Below, in pieces: positions 19,893-29,153 of a stretch of 64,000 nt of DNA. Within the stretch, counting starts at the first letter, position 1; every line of letters begins with the position of its first letter. This DNA is from Amycolatopsis sp. WQ 127309 (GTDB lineage: Bacteria > Actinomycetota > Actinomycetes > Mycobacteriales > Pseudonocardiaceae): the NCBI RefSeq assembly GCF_023023025.1, contig NZ_CP095481.1:8197001-8261000 (forward strand). The letters are read 5' to 3'. A program made the translations under genes and the position numbers. The notes under the pieces are model-generated. The model was not told the DNA's origin. It saw only the letters and a program-made list of their open reading frames with translations, and did no database searches.

Positions 19893-20639
19893 GTGGGCCA
19901 CGACTTCGAACGGACCGACGTCGCCGACGTCGACGCGACGCCGGAACAGCTGTGGGCGGCCATCGCCACCGGCCCGGGCATCGACTCGTGGTTCATGGGC
20001 CGCAACGAGGTCGAGGGCGGCACCGGCGGTGTGGTCCGCGGCGCCTTCGGCGGCTACCGGTCCGAGTGCGGGATCCGCGAGTGGGAGCCGCTCGAGCGGC
20101 TGGTCTACGGCACCGGCACCGCGCCCGACGGCCGGCACATCGCCTACGAGTTCCTCATCGAGGGGCGCGAAGGCGGCAGCTCGGTGATCCGGTGCGTCAC
20201 GAGCGGCTTCCTGCCGGGCGACGACTGGGAGGACGAGTTCGAGGCGATGACGTCGGGCCGGGCGCTGTTCCTGCGCACGCTGGTCGAGTACGTCACGCAC
20301 TTCGCCGGCCGCGTCGCGGTCCCGGTCACGGCGTTCGGGCCGCCGATCCCGGACTGGACCGAAGCCTGGGCGAAACTCGGTGCCGCGCTGGGGCTTCCGG
20401 CCCGGATCGCCGAAGGGGACCGGGTGCGCCTGGAGCTCGACGGCCGCACGCCGGTCGAGGGGGTCGTCTACGTGGCCGACGACCAGGCCGTCGGCATCCG
20501 CACGCCCGACGCGATGATCCGGTTCATGCGGGGCTTCCGCGGTCCGGTGGTCGCGGCCCACCACGTTTTCACACCCGGCGCGGACGGCGAGGTCGAAGAA
20601 AACACCTGGGGCGACTGGCTGGCCCGCGTGTTCGATTGA
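19893..20639 (+). CDS. SRPBCC (AHSA1/START-like) domain protein
   Basis: The first ~145 residues of this 248-residue protein follow the AHSA1-like SRPBCC pattern: an opening strand with the VDATPEQLWAAIATGPGIDSWF helix region, then alternating strands. This fold binds hydrophobic ligands. The C-terminal ~100 residues carry a second alpha-beta segment without a recognised family. GTG start, one base after the ArsR stop. ArsR-SRPBCC pairs are common in actinobacteria, where the function is generally unknown. Confidence 0.85.
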   Translation: MGHDFERTDVADVDATPEQLWAAIATGPGIDSWFMGRNEVEGGTGGVVRGAFGGYRSECGIREWEPLERLVYGTGTAPDGRHIAYEFLIEGREGGSSVIRCVTSGFLPGDDWEDEFEAMTSGRALFLRTLVEYVTHFAGRVAVPVTAFGPPIPDWTEAWAKLGAALGLPARIAEGDRVRLELDGRTPVEGVVYVADDQAVGIRTPDAMIRFMRGFRGPVVAAHHVFTPGADGEVEENTWGDWLARVFD

Positions 20640-20670
20640 CAATCGAGCGGTACGCATCGACTATCGATAC
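20636..20670 (+). promoter_or_regulatory. Promoter of the small membrane protein gene (leaderless)
   Basis: TTGACA (-35, 20636-20641) and GACTAT (-10, 20659-20664) are 17 bp apart and place the transcription start at the A of the ATG at 20671. The 8-bp palindrome TATCGATA (20662-20669) overlaps the -10 region. The arrangement is the same as at the ArsR gene 1.4 kb upstream. Confidence 0.5.
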
Positions 20671-21168
20671 ATGCCTCGCTTACTCGTCGCCTCGCTGCAA
20701 ACCGTCGTCGCCGGCGCGTTCCTCGTCGGCCTGTACGCCCAGCTCGTCGTGATCCCGACGAGCGCGGCCGACCAAGTCGAGCTGTTCCCGCCCTACGCGC
20801 CGATCCGGGTTCCCCTGGTGGCCGCGGCGATCGCGTTCGTGGCGTGCGGCCAGCTAGCACTCGTCGGCCTCGGGATGCTGCTGCGCCGGGCGAGCCGGGG
20901 CACGGTGTTCCAGCCGTCGGCCCTCACCGGGGCGAACGTCGTGGTCGGCGCGACGGCGGCCGCGACCGTGGTCACCGCCGCGGTCTTCGCCTACGTGACC
21001 GTCGCCGACATCCCGTCACCCACGGACGGCATGGAGGTCATCGGCCTCTGGCTCGGCACGGCCGCGGCGGTCGTGGCGGGCACGGCGGCGGTGCTGCTCC
21101 TGTTCGCGGGCCGGCACCTGCTGGTCAAGGCGATCGGCCTGCGCACCGAGCTCGACGGCGTGGTCTGA
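20671..21168 (+). CDS. Four-helix membrane protein (DUF2975-like)
   Basis: This 165-residue protein has four strongly hydrophobic segments (about 5-28, 48-70, 90-112 and 122-146) and a short positively charged end. The pattern is that of DUF2975 membrane proteins, which usually precede a small Xre regulator; no such gene follows here. No ribosome-binding site is visible, which agrees with the leaderless promoter proposed immediately upstream. Function unknown. Confidence 0.7.
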   Translation: MPRLLVASLQTVVAGAFLVGLYAQLVVIPTSAADQVELFPPYAPIRVPLVAAAIAFVACGQLALVGLGMLLRRASRGTVFQPSALTGANVVVGATAAATVVTAAVFAYVTVADIPSPTDGMEVIGLWLGTAAAVVAGTAAVLLLFAGRHLLVKAIGLRTELDGVV

Positions 21169-21196
21169 CGGCCCGGGGCGGCGTCCACCCGGGCCG
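21169..21196. terminator. Hairpin between convergent genes
   Basis: CGGCCCGG (21169-21176) pairs with CCGGGCCG (21189-21196) across a 12-nt loop, directly after the stop of the membrane protein gene and before the end of the convergent DUF5703 gene. Confidence 0.55.
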
Positions 21197-21211
21197 GTCG
21201 GCGCTGGTCGA

Positions 21212-21436
21212 TCAGGTGGGCAGGCCGCCGGGCAGGGTCTCGCCCGTCTTCTTGCGGCGCAGCCAGACCTTGCGGGTGCCGTCGGCGTAGAGCCGCACGT
21301 TCCGCAGTTCCCAGCCGGCGAACTCCGCGTGGATGGAGAGCTGGATCGCCGCCGCACGCCGGGACACACCCGGGGGCAGGTGCAGGCGGCGGTACTCCCA
21401 ATCCCCTTCGACCACCGCCTCGCTGACCGTCGTCAT
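21212..21436 (-). CDS. DUF5703 family small protein
   Basis: This 74-residue protein matches the actinobacterial DUF5703 pattern: WEYRRLHLPPGVSRRAAAIQ, then HAEFAGWELRNVRLY and a KVWLRRK strand. It is soluble and basic at the end. The ATG overlaps the stop of the lipoprotein gene by four bases (ATGA), so the two are coupled. Function unknown; the pairing with an LppL-like lipoprotein is also found, as I recall, in mycobacteria. Confidence 0.82.
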   Translation of the reverse strand: MTTVSEAVVEGDWEYRRLHLPPGVSRRAAAIQLSIHAEFAGWELRNVRLYADGTRKVWLRRKKTGETLPGGLPT

Positions 21437-22440
21437 GGCTGGATCACCTGGGTCCCTTCTCCGGCGGCGGAGCCGATGATCACCCGGCCGCTCTGGTCCT
21501 CGACCCCCACCGAGTCCGGCTGGCGCACGGTGGGGAACCGGTACTTCTCGACCGGCTCACCGCCTCGGACGTCGAACCCGACCACTTCGTTGCGTGCCGT
21601 CAGCGTCACCCAGGCGAGGCTTCGCTTGGCGTCGTAAGCGATCCCGTACGCGCCACCCGGCACCGGGTACCGCTGCCGCATGATCAGCGGCGACGCCGAG
21701 AACGCGATCAGCGCGCCCGCCCGCGCGTCGGTCACCAGGATCCGGCCGTAGGAGTCCGCGACGGCGTTGGCGGCGCCGTCACCCGCCCGCAGCCCCTCGT
21801 TGATCTTGCCGCCGGCGACGTCCACGGAGAACACGGCCGTGCGCAGGCGATCCAGCACCACGACACCGTCACCGGCCGCCAGGACGTCGTCGGCGCTGTA
21901 GATCTGCCCGCCGATCGTCCGCGCCGGACCGCTCGCGGGCAGCACCTGGATGTCCTTCGCCGCCCCCATCGCGACCAGCCGATCGGCGCCGTAGGCGATG
22001 CTCGACGCCGGCTGCCCGCCCGTCTTCGTCTCCGTGAGCTTCCGGTCCGGCAACGTCAGCTGCTGCACCACACCCTGACCCGGCTCCGCGATCTCCACCC
22101 GGCCGGGCGCCACAGTCAACCGCGAAGCTGTGCCGTATAACGGCATATTCACCGGCGGTGACTCGAGCGCATTCAGGTCGTAGAGCTGCAAAGACGGCTG
22201 CTGAGCAAGAGCGACGACCAGCGTCGATCCCGACACGGCCACCGCGGAGACGGCGGCGCCGGGCAGGACCTGCCCGGCGGGCTTCACGGTGACAGCGGGG
22301 GAGACGGCCGGCTGCGCGGCCACCGGGTTCGCGACGATCTGCAGGTCGTCGCTGTCCGACTTGGCCGAGGAGCAGCCTGCGAGCACCAGGACACCGGCGA
22401 GCGGGATCGCGATCCGCGACGCGGCGGTGAGCCGACGCAC
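21433..22440 (-). CDS. Secreted beta-propeller lipoprotein (LppL-like)
   Basis: This 335-residue protein is placed outside the membrane by a lipoprotein signal with lipobox LAGC about 22 residues from the start. The rest consists of repeated four-stranded blades of the YncE/NHL kind. The GTG at 22440 is chosen because GGAGG lies 7 nt upstream and it starts the signal peptide directly; longer frames add an unlikely N-terminus. It shares an operon with the DUF5703 gene (4-nt overlap). Mycobacterial LppL (Rv2138) has a similar size and neighbourhood. The ligand or partner is unknown. Confidence 0.85.
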   Translation of the reverse strand: MRRLTAASRIAIPLAGVLVLAGCSSAKSDSDDLQIVANPVAAQPAVSPAVTVKPAGQVLPGAAVSAVAVSGSTLVVALAQQPSLQLYDLNALESPPVNMPLYGTASRLTVAPGRVEIAEPGQGVVQQLTLPDRKLTETKTGGQPASSIAYGADRLVAMGAAKDIQVLPASGPARTIGGQIYSADDVLAAGDGVVVLDRLRTAVFSVDVAGGKINEGLRAGDGAANAVADSYGRILVTDARAGALIAFSASPLIMRQRYPVPGGAYGIAYDAKRSLAWVTLTARNEVVGFDVRGGEPVEKYRFPTVRQPDSVGVEDQSGRVIIGSAAGEGTQVIQP

Positions 22441-22540
22441 GTTGGTGCCTCCAGATGTCCCTCGACGGGCGGTCTTCACCAGCATCCTCCACGATCGTCT
22501 TGCCGTCACGTGCATGTCACCCAACAGACACCTGCCGTGG

Positions 22541-22564
22541 TGTCGATCACCGTGTCGATCACCG
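22541..22564. repeat. Exact 12-bp tandem duplication
   Basis: TGTCGATCACCG occurs twice in direct succession. The second copy contains the stop codon of the aldo/keto reductase gene; the pair lies about 100 bp upstream of the lipoprotein gene on the same strand. It could be a paired regulator site or a simple slippage duplication. Confidence 0.6.
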
Positions 22565-23527
22565 GGGCCACCGCTCCGGGTAGCCGGCCTCGATCGCGCT
22601 GACGTCGTCGAGCGCCGACCGGATCGCGGGCGGGAGGGTGATGCTCTCCGCCGTGAGGGAGCCGGTGAGCTGGCCGGTGTCGCGGGCGCCGACGACCGGG
22701 GCGACCACGCCGGGCCGGTCGCGGACCCAGGCCAGCGCCACCGCGAGCGGTGACGTGCCGAGCCCGTCGGCGGCGGTCGCGACCGCCTGCACGATCCGGG
22801 CGGCGCGGTCGGTGCGGTGGTGCTCGACGTACCCGGCGAACACGCTGGAGGCGCCGCGGGAGTCGGCCGGCGTGCCGCTGCGGTACTTGCCGGTCAGCAC
22901 CCCGCGCCCGAGCGGTGCCCAGGGCAGCAGGCCGATGCCGTGGTGCTCGGCGGCGGGCACGACCTCGCGGTCCACCCCGCGTTCCAGCAGCGAGTACTCG
23001 ACCTGGGTGGAGACGAGCGGCGCGACCGCGGCGGTCCCGGCGGCGGCCGTCGCCAGCTGCCAGCCGGAGTAGTTGGACACGCCGACGTAGCGGGCCTTGC
23101 CGCTGTTGACGGCGTACTCGAGGGCGGCGAGGGTCTCGGCGACCGGCACCGTCGGGTCCCAGGCGTGCAGCTGCCACAGGTCGACGTGGTCGGTGCCGAG
23201 GCGTTTCAGCGAGCCGTCGAGCGCCGAGAGCAGCGCGCCGCGGGAGGCGCCGCCGCCGAACGGGCCGTCGGTGCGCCGGGCGACGGCCTTCGTCGCGAGG
23301 ACGATGTCGTCGCGCGGCACGAGATCACCCAGAAGTGAGCCGAGCACCCGTTCGGCTTCGCCTTCGCCGTAGATGTCGGCGGTGTCCACCAGGGTGCCGC
23401 CGGCATCGACGAAGGCGACCAGCTGGCTCGCCGCTTCCTCCGCGTCGGTGTCGCCACCCCAGGTCATGGTGCCGAGCGCCATCCGCGAGACCCGCAGTCC
23501 CGAGCGGCCCAGCTGTCGCTTTTCCAC
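22559..23527 (-). CDS. Aldo/keto reductase
   Basis: This 322-residue NADPH-dependent aldo/keto reductase has a TIM-barrel. Family motifs are LGTMTWGGDTD, the catalytic DTADIYGEGEAE (Asp and Tyr), the Lys in VLATKA, the HVDLWQLHAWD strand with the active-site His, and the C-terminal cofactor stretch APVVGARDTGQL. A GTG at 23527 is used as start because upstream residues do not belong to the family. It stands alone, with about 90 bp to the divergent F420 oxidoreductase gene. The substrate is unknown. Confidence 0.92.
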   Translation of the reverse strand: MEKRQLGRSGLRVSRMALGTMTWGGDTDAEEAASQLVAFVDAGGTLVDTADIYGEGEAERVLGSLLGDLVPRDDIVLATKAVARRTDGPFGGGASRGALLSALDGSLKRLGTDHVDLWQLHAWDPTVPVAETLAALEYAVNSGKARYVGVSNYSGWQLATAAAGTAAVAPLVSTQVEYSLLERGVDREVVPAAEHHGIGLLPWAPLGRGVLTGKYRSGTPADSRGASSVFAGYVEHHRTDRAARIVQAVATAADGLGTSPLAVALAWVRDRPGVVAPVVGARDTGQLTGSLTAESITLPPAIRSALDDVSAIEAGYPERWPR

Positions 23528-23614
23528 GACCGCCGAGCCTAGTGGGCCGCCCCGGCCGGACCTGACCAAGGTGAGTCGTGTCGCCCACAAGGGCCCCCGT
23601 TAGGGTCTGGCCCC

Positions 23615-24652
23615 GTGCGACTCGGACTGAATCTCGGCTACTGGGGAGCGGGGAACGACCCCGCGAACCTGGCCCTGGCGAAACAAGCGGACGAACTCGG
23701 CTACGCCGTCGTGTGGGCGGCGGAGGCCTACGGTTCGGACGCCGTGACGGTGCTTTCCTGGATCGCGGCGCAGACGTCGCGGATCGACGTCGGCGCCGCG
23801 GTGCTGCAGATCCCGGCGCGGACCCCGGCGATGACCGCGATGACCGCCGCGACCCTGGACACGCTCTCGGGCGGCCGGTTCCGGCTCGGCCTCGGCGTCT
23901 CGGGCCCGCAGGTGTCCGAGGGCTGGCACGGCGTGCGGTTCGCGTCGCCGCTGGGCCGCACCCGGGAGTACGTCGGGATCGTGCGCAGTGCGCTGCGCCG
24001 CGAGCGGCTGAAGTTCGAGGGCGAGCACTTCACGCTCCCGCTGCCGGACGGCCCCGGCAAGGCGCTGCGGCTGACCGTCCGCCCGGCGCGCAAGCACATC
24101 CCGCTGTACCTGGCGGCGATCGGGCCGAAGAACCTGGCGCTGACCGGCGAGATCGCCGACGGCTGGCTGCCGGTGTTCTTCTCGCCCGCCCACGCGGGCG
24201 AGCAGCTGGCGCAGATCCGGGCCGGTGCCCAAGCGGCCGGGCGCTCGATGGACGGCTTCGACGTCGCCCCGACCGTGCCCCTGGTCGTCGGCGACGACTG
24301 GCGGGCCTGCGCGGACGCCGTCCGCGGGTACGCGGCGCTCTACCTCGGCGGCATGGGCAGCCGGGAGAAGAACTTCTACAACCAGCTGGCGGCCCGGATG
24401 GGCTTCGAGGCCGAGGCGGCCGAAGTGCAGGAGAAGTACCTGGCCCGCGACCAGGCGGGGGCGAAGGCGGCGGTGCCGCTGGAGTTCCTCGACGCGACGT
24501 CGCTGCTGGGTCCCAAGGAACGGATCGCGGAGAAGATGACCCAATTCGCCGAAGCCGGCGTGACGACCCTGTCGGTGTCGTCGTTCAGCCCCGACCCGGG
24601 GGCCGCCCTGCGCACGGCCGTCGAGGCGCTCGAGCTGGCGGGGGTGGCCTGA
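23615..24652 (+). CDS. LLM-class F420-dependent oxidoreductase
   Basis: The luciferase-like barrel is evident from the opening [10 protein letters not shown], the [11 protein letters not shown] segment, [21 protein letters not shown] and [24 protein letters not shown], typical of LLM proteins that use F420 in actinobacteria. The length of 345 residues is normal. The GTG start begins 88 bp from the divergent aldo/keto reductase. The next gene (uppP) starts 1 nt after the stop, so they are co-transcribed. The substrate is unknown. Confidence 0.9.
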   Translation: MRLGLNLGYWGAGNDPANLALAKQADELGYAVVWAAEAYGSDAVTVLSWIAAQTSRIDVGAAVLQIPARTPAMTAMTAATLDTLSGGRFRLGLGVSGPQVSEGWHGVRFASPLGRTREYVGIVRSALRRERLKFEGEHFTLPLPDGPGKALRLTVRPARKHIPLYLAAIGPKNLALTGEIADGWLPVFFSPAHAGEQLAQIRAGAQAAGRSMDGFDVAPTVPLVVGDDWRACADAVRGYAALYLGGMGSREKNFYNQLAARMGFEAEAAEVQEKYLARDQAGAKAAVPLEFLDATSLLGPKERIAEKMTQFAEAGVTTLSVSSFSPDPGAALRTAVEALELAGVA

Positions 24653-24653
24653 C

Positions 24654-25496
24654 GTGGGATGGTTCGAATCGCTCGTCCTGGGCCTGGTCCAGGGGTTGAC
24701 GGAGTTCCTGCCGATCTCCTCGAGCGCGCACCTGCGGATCGTCGCGGCGCTCGTCGGCTGGGACGACCCGGGCGCGGCGTTCACCGCCGTCACCCAGATC
24801 GGCACCGAGCTCGCGGTGATCCTCTACTTCGGCAAGAAGATCGGGAAGATCCTGCAGGCCTGGTTCTTCTCGCTGTACAAACCGGACTGGCGCCGGGACC
24901 CGGACGCCCGGCTGGGCTGGCTGATCATCGTCGGCTCGCTGCCGATCGTGGTGCTCGGCCTGCTGCTGCAGGACGCCATCGACAGCGCGTTCCGCGACCT
25001 GCGGATCACCGCGACCGTGCTCATCGTGTTCGGCCTGATCCTGCTGGTCGCCGACCGGATCGGGAAGCAGGAGCGCGGCCTGGACGACCTGACCGTGCCG
25101 CACGGCCTCGGGTTCGGGTTCGCCCAGGCGCTGGCGCTCATCCCCGGCGTCTCCCGCTCGGGCGGCACGACCAGCGCGGGCCTGCTGATGGGCTACACCC
25201 GCGCCGAGGCGGCGGAGTACTCGTTCCTGCTGGCGCTGCCCGCGGTGTTCGGTTCGGGGGTGTACAAGCTCAAGGACATCGGCTCGGGCGGCGTGCCGGC
25301 CCAGTGGGGCCCGACGATCCTGGCCACCCTGGTCGCCTTCGGCGTCGGCTACCTGGTGATCGCCTGGCTGATGGCCTACATCAAGAAGCGCAGCTTCGTG
25401 CCGTTCGTGATCTACCGCCTGATCCTGGGCGTACTGCTGTTCGTGCTGATCTTCACCGGCGCCCTGGACCCGAACGCGGGCCCGGTCGGCTCCTGA
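24654..25496 (+). CDS. uppP: Undecaprenyl-diphosphatase (UppP/BacA)
   Basis: UppP removes a phosphate from undecaprenyl diphosphate at the outer face of the membrane and so recycles the lipid carrier for peptidoglycan and other wall polymers. The 280-residue protein shows both signature regions: [17 protein letters not shown] near the start and the PGVSRSGGT phosphate-binding loop in the middle. About seven to eight membrane helices are visible. GTG start, 1 nt after the F420 oxidoreductase. A histidine phosphatase gene follows after 59 bp, an order that is conserved in mycobacteria. Confidence 0.95.
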   Translation: MGWFESLVLGLVQGLTEFLPISSSAHLRIVAALVGWDDPGAAFTAVTQIGTELAVILYFGKKIGKILQAWFFSLYKPDWRRDPDARLGWLIIVGSLPIVVLGLLLQDAIDSAFRDLRITATVLIVFGLILLVADRIGKQERGLDDLTVPHGLGFGFAQALALIPGVSRSGGTTSAGLLMGYTRAEAAEYSFLLALPAVFGSGVYKLKDIGSGGVPAQWGPTILATLVAFGVGYLVIAWLMAYIKKRSFVPFVIYRLILGVLLFVLIFTGALDPNAGPVGS

Positions 25497-25555
25497 TCCC
25501 CGCGTTGCCGCCCAGCAGCCGGGAGGATGATCGGCGGCAACGTAGGGTGGGTCCT

Positions 25556-26275
25556 GTGAGTACGGTCATTCTGGTCAGGCACGGCAAGTCGACGGCCAAC
25601 GGATCCGGCATCCTGGCCGGGCGGTCCCCGAAGGTGAACCTCGACGACACGGGCCGGGTCCAGGCGGAGAAGCTCGTCGAACGCCTCGACGGCGTCCCGC
25701 TGGCCGGCGTCGTCGTGTCGCCGATGCTGCGGTGCAAGCAGACCGTCGCGCCGCTGCTGGCGGCGCGGGGGATCGGGAAGACCGTCGAGCCCGGGCTGTC
25801 CGAAGTGGACTACGGCGACTGGACCGGCAAGGAGCTCAAGCACCTGGCCAAGGAACCGCTCTGGCGCGTCGTGCAGGCGCACGCCTCCGCCGCGGTGTTT
25901 CCCGGCGGTGAGGGGCTCGCCCAGATGCAGGCCCGCTCGGTGGCCGCCGTCCGGGCCCACGACCGCCGGATCGCCGCCGAGCACGGCGACCACGCCGTCT
26001 GGTTGCTGTGCAGCCACGGCGACGTGATCAAGTCCCTCATCGCCGACGCCCTCGGCCAGCACCTCGACGCCTTCCAGCGGATCGTCGTCGACCCGTCGTC
26101 GATCTCGGTCGTGCGCTACACCGAGACCCGGCCGTTCGTCCTGCGGGTCAACGACCACAGCGGTGACTTCCGCGGCATCGTGCCGCCCGCGCCCAAACCG
26201 GCGAAACGGGGCAAAAAGGCCGCGAAGGACACCTCGAGCAGCGACGCGGTCGTCGGCGGTACCACCGGCCGGTGA
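25556..26275 (+). CDS. Histidine phosphatase (MSMEG_4193 family)
   Basis: This 239-residue protein belongs to the histidine phosphatase/phosphoglycerate mutase superfamily. The phospho-accepting His lies in VRHGKST, the second His in LLCSHGDVIK, with Arg in SPMLRCKQT and Glu in SEVDYGDW. The MSMEG_4193 type normally lies between uppP and a DUF3090 gene. Here uppP is directly upstream, but DUF3090 is 31 kb away. The C-terminus is a Lys/Ser-rich tail. The substrate is not established. Confidence 0.9.
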   Translation: MSTVILVRHGKSTANGSGILAGRSPKVNLDDTGRVQAEKLVERLDGVPLAGVVVSPMLRCKQTVAPLLAARGIGKTVEPGLSEVDYGDWTGKELKHLAKEPLWRVVQAHASAAVFPGGEGLAQMQARSVAAVRAHDRRIAAEHGDHAVWLLCSHGDVIKSLIADALGQHLDAFQRIVVDPSSISVVRYTETRPFVLRVNDHSGDFRGIVPPAPKPAKRGKKAAKDTSSSDAVVGGTTGR

Positions 26276-26370
26276 CCCCGGCCACCTACGGAAAGCGCTG
26301 ACATCGCTCCCGGCGGAGCACGTAGGGTGGCGGGACCGAGTGTTTTCCCCGACCAGGAGCCTGCCCCGAG

Positions 26371-28425
26371 ATGATTTCGCCGGACAATCCGTTCGCCGCA
26401 CCCAGCGAGCTGCCCTACGCCCTGCCGCCCTTCGACCGGATTTCCGACGAGCACTACCGGCCCGCGTTCGAGGCGGGCCTGGCCGAGCACGCCGCCGAGA
26501 TCGAGCAGCTCGCGGCGCAGGACGCCGAGCCGACGTTCGAGAACACCGTCGAAGCCCTCGAACGCGCCGGGGAGCTGCTCGGCCGCGTGGCGAGCGTCTT
26601 CTACAACCTGGCCGGCTCCAACAGCACCGACGAGATCCAGGCCATCCAGGCGGAGTTCGCGCCGAAGCTGGCCGCCCACCACGACGCGATCCACCTCAAC
26701 CCGCGGCTGTTCGCCCGGATCGACGCGCTCCACGCCCAGCGTGAAGAGCTGGGGCTGGACGAGGAGTCGCTGCGGCTGCTGGAACGCCGGCACACCGACT
26801 TCAGCCGCGCCGGCGCCGGGCTCGGCGAGGCCGAGCAGGCCCGCCTGCGCGAGCTCAACGGGCAGCTCTCGACGCTGCAGACCAAGTTCCAGCAGAACCT
26901 GCTCAAGGACACCAACGAGCTGGCCGTCGTCATCGGCGACCGCGCCGAGCTGGCCGGCTTCGGTGACAGCGCGATCGCCACCGCGGCCGAAGCCGCTGCT
27001 TCCCGCGGGGAGACCGGCAAGTACGTCATCAACCTGACGCTGCCGACCAGCCAGGCGTCGCCGCTGGAGACGCTCAGCGACCGTGACGTCCGCGCGCGGA
27101 TCCACACCGCGTCGATGGCGCGCGGCAACCAGGGCAACGACCAGGACAACAACGCCGTCGTCGCCGAGATCGCGCACCTGCGCGCCGAACGCGCCGCGCT
27201 GCTGGGCTATCCGAACCACGCCGCGTACGTCATCGCGGACGAGACGGCGAAGACCGCCGAGGCGGCCGCCGGGCTGCTCGAGCGCCTCGCCCCGGCCGCC
27301 GTCGCGAACGCCCGCACCGAAGCCGCGGAGCTGCAGAAGCTGCTGGAGGCCGACGTCCCGGGCGCGAAGCTGCGGCCGTCGGACTGGCCGTACTACGCCG
27401 CGCAGGTCCGCCGTGAGCGCTTCGACGTCGACACCGAGGGCCTTCGGCCGTACTTCGAGGCCGACCGGGTGTACCTGGACGGCGTCTTCTTCGCCGCCAG
27501 CAAGCTGTACGGCCTGACCTTCACCGAGCGTCACGACCTGCCCGTCTACCACCCGGAGGTCCGCACCTTCGAGGTCTTCGACACCGACGGCACCGCGCTG
27601 GGGCTGTACCTGCTCGACCTCTACACCCGCGACGCCAAGCGCGGCGGCGCCTGGATGAACACCTTCGTCGACCAGTCCGACCTGCTCGGCGAGCGCACGG
27701 TCGTGGTGAACGTGCTCAACGTCAACAAGCCGCCGGCGGGGGAGCCCACCCTGCTGACCTTCGACGAGGTCGTCACCGCGTTCCACGAGTTCGGGCACGC
27801 GCTCCACGCGCTGCTCTCGGCGGTGCGCTACCCGACGTTCTCCGGCACCAACGTGCCGCGCGACTTCGTCGAGTACCCGTCGCAGGTCAACGAGATGTGG
27901 ATGCTGTGGCCGGAGGTCCTGGCCCACTACGCCAAGCACCACGTGACCGGTGAGCCGCTGCCCGCCGAGCAGGTCGAGAAGCTCCTCGCCGCCCAGCAGT
28001 ACGGCGAAGGCTTCTCCACCACCGAATACCTCGCGGCGTCCCTGCTCGACCAGGCCTGGCACGGCCTCGGCGTCGACGACCACGTGGGGGAGGTGCAGCG
28101 GTTCGAGACCGCCGCCCTCGTGAAGGCCGGTGTGGCGCTCGAAAGCGTCCCGCCGCGCTACCGCACCACCTACTTCGCGCACGTCTTCAGCGGCGGCTAC
28201 AGCGCCGGGTACTACTCCTACATCTGGAGCGAAGTCCTCGACGCCGACACCGTCCAGTGGTTCCGCGAGAGCGGCGGCCTGACCCGCGAGAACGGCGACC
28301 ACTTCCGCCGCACCCTGCTGGGGAAGGGGGGCAGCGTCGACCCGATGGACGCCTTCCGCGCCTTCCGCGGCCGCGACCCCGAGATCGAACCCCTGCTCAT
28401 CCGCCGCGGCATCAACGGCGTCTGA
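26371..28425 (+). CDS. M3-family metallopeptidase (oligopeptidase A / dipeptidyl carboxypeptidase type)
   Basis: This large cytosolic zinc peptidase, 684 residues, cuts short peptides. The zinc site is HEFGH at residues 472-476, with the third ligand Glu501 in FVEYPSQVNEMW; the substrate-side SGTNVPRDF and the C-terminal FSGGYSAGYYSYIWSEVLDADT are typical of the family. The N-terminal part is the usual helical lid. There is no signal peptide. It is a single gene followed by a strong terminator. The peptide ABC transporter and other peptidases further on may supply its substrates. Confidence 0.95.
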   Translation: MISPDNPFAAPSELPYALPPFDRISDEHYRPAFEAGLAEHAAEIEQLAAQDAEPTFENTVEALERAGELLGRVASVFYNLAGSNSTDEIQAIQAEFAPKLAAHHDAIHLNPRLFARIDALHAQREELGLDEESLRLLERRHTDFSRAGAGLGEAEQARLRELNGQLSTLQTKFQQNLLKDTNELAVVIGDRAELAGFGDSAIATAAEAAASRGETGKYVINLTLPTSQASPLETLSDRDVRARIHTASMARGNQGNDQDNNAVVAEIAHLRAERAALLGYPNHAAYVIADETAKTAEAAAGLLERLAPAAVANARTEAAELQKLLEADVPGAKLRPSDWPYYAAQVRRERFDVDTEGLRPYFEADRVYLDGVFFAASKLYGLTFTERHDLPVYHPEVRTFEVFDTDGTALGLYLLDLYTRDAKRGGAWMNTFVDQSDLLGERTVVVNVLNVNKPPAGEPTLLTFDEVVTAFHEFGHALHALLSAVRYPTFSGTNVPRDFVEYPSQVNEMWMLWPEVLAHYAKHHVTGEPLPAEQVEKLLAAQQYGEGFSTTEYLAASLLDQAWHGLGVDDHVGEVQRFETAALVKAGVALESVPPRYRTTYFAHVFSGGYSAGYYSYIWSEVLDADTVQWFRESGGLTRENGDHFRRTLLGKGGSVDPMDAFRAFRGRDPEIEPLLIRRGINGV

Positions 28426-28431
28426 CCAACC

Positions 28432-28465
28432 CTGCTGGACCCGGACCACCATCCGGGTCCAGCAG
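28432..28465 (+). terminator. Strong terminator after the M3 peptidase gene
   Basis: CTGCTGGACCCGGA (28432-28445) pairs perfectly over 14 bp with 28452-28465 across a 6-nt loop, 6 nt after the stop codon. Confidence 0.85.
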
Positions 28466-28470
28466 CATCT

Positions 28471-28559
28471 CTAAGTGTATAACGCCCTATACCGCGGGGC
28501 TGATTTGAAGAAAATTAGTAGTCCTGCAACTCCTACAAAACCAGCACAGACCAGGAAAG
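28471..28559. other. Low-GC intergenic stretch
   Basis: About 46% GC over 90 bp, and only a third GC over 28501-28540, against roughly 73% around it. It lies between the terminator of the M3 peptidase gene and the end of the clpP paralogue. No gene, hairpin or repeat was recognised in it. Confidence 0.7.
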
Positions 28560-29153
28560 TCAGGCCGTCGCCTGTTCGCGGGTGACGATGTGGTCGATGA
28601 ACCCGTACGCCAGTGCTTCGCCGGCGTCGAACCAGCGGTCGCGGTCGGCGTCGGCGGTGATCCGCTCGACGCTCTGGCCGGTCTGCTGCGCGGTGAGCTC
28701 GGCCATGCGGAGCTTCATCTTGCCGAACACCTCGGCCTGGATGGCGATGTCCGTGGCGGCGCCGCTGATGCCGGCCGAGGGCTGGTGCATGACGATCCGG
28801 GTGTTGGGCAGCAGGTAGCGCTTGCCGGGGGTGCCGGAGGTCAGCAGGAACTGGCCCATGGACGCGACGAAGCCGAGGCCCCAGGTGGAGACGTCGGGTT
28901 TGACGAGCTGCATGGTGTCGTAGATGGCCATGCCGGCGGTGACGGAGCCGCCGGGTGAGTTGATGTAGAAGGTGATGTCCTTTTCGGGGTCGTCGGCGGC
29001 GAGCAGGAGCAGCTGGGCGACGATCCGGTTGGCGACGTCGTCGGTGACTTCGGTGCCGAGGAAGACGATGCGGTCGCGCAGGAGCTGTTCGTTGACGGAG
29101 TCGGTGAAGGACTGGCCGGGTGTCTGCATGTCGGGTACGGCGAGGAGGGTCAT
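28560..29153 (-). CDS. clpP: ClpP-family serine protease, orphan paralogue
   Basis: This is a 197-residue proteolytic subunit of the ClpP type, forming double rings that degrade proteins delivered by a Clp ATPase. The catalytic triad is Ser98 (GFVASMGQFLL), His123 (IVMHQPSAG) and Asp172 (ADRDRWF). The oxyanion motif INSPGGSV is present. The main actinobacterial clpP1P2 pair lies next to clpX and tig; here the gene is alone. The substitution of the usual GQAASMG by GFVASMG suggests one of the extra paralogues (ClpP3-5 of Streptomyces), but this is by recall. It is divergent from the streptogramin-lyase gene, with only about 100 bp between starts. Confidence 0.9.
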   Translation of the reverse strand: MTLLAVPDMQTPGQSFTDSVNEQLLRDRIVFLGTEVTDDVANRIVAQLLLLAADDPEKDITFYINSPGGSVTAGMAIYDTMQLVKPDVSTWGLGFVASMGQFLLTSGTPGKRYLLPNTRIVMHQPSAGISGAATDIAIQAEVFGKMKLRMAELTAQQTGQSVERITADADRDRWFDAGEALAYGFIDHIVTREQATA

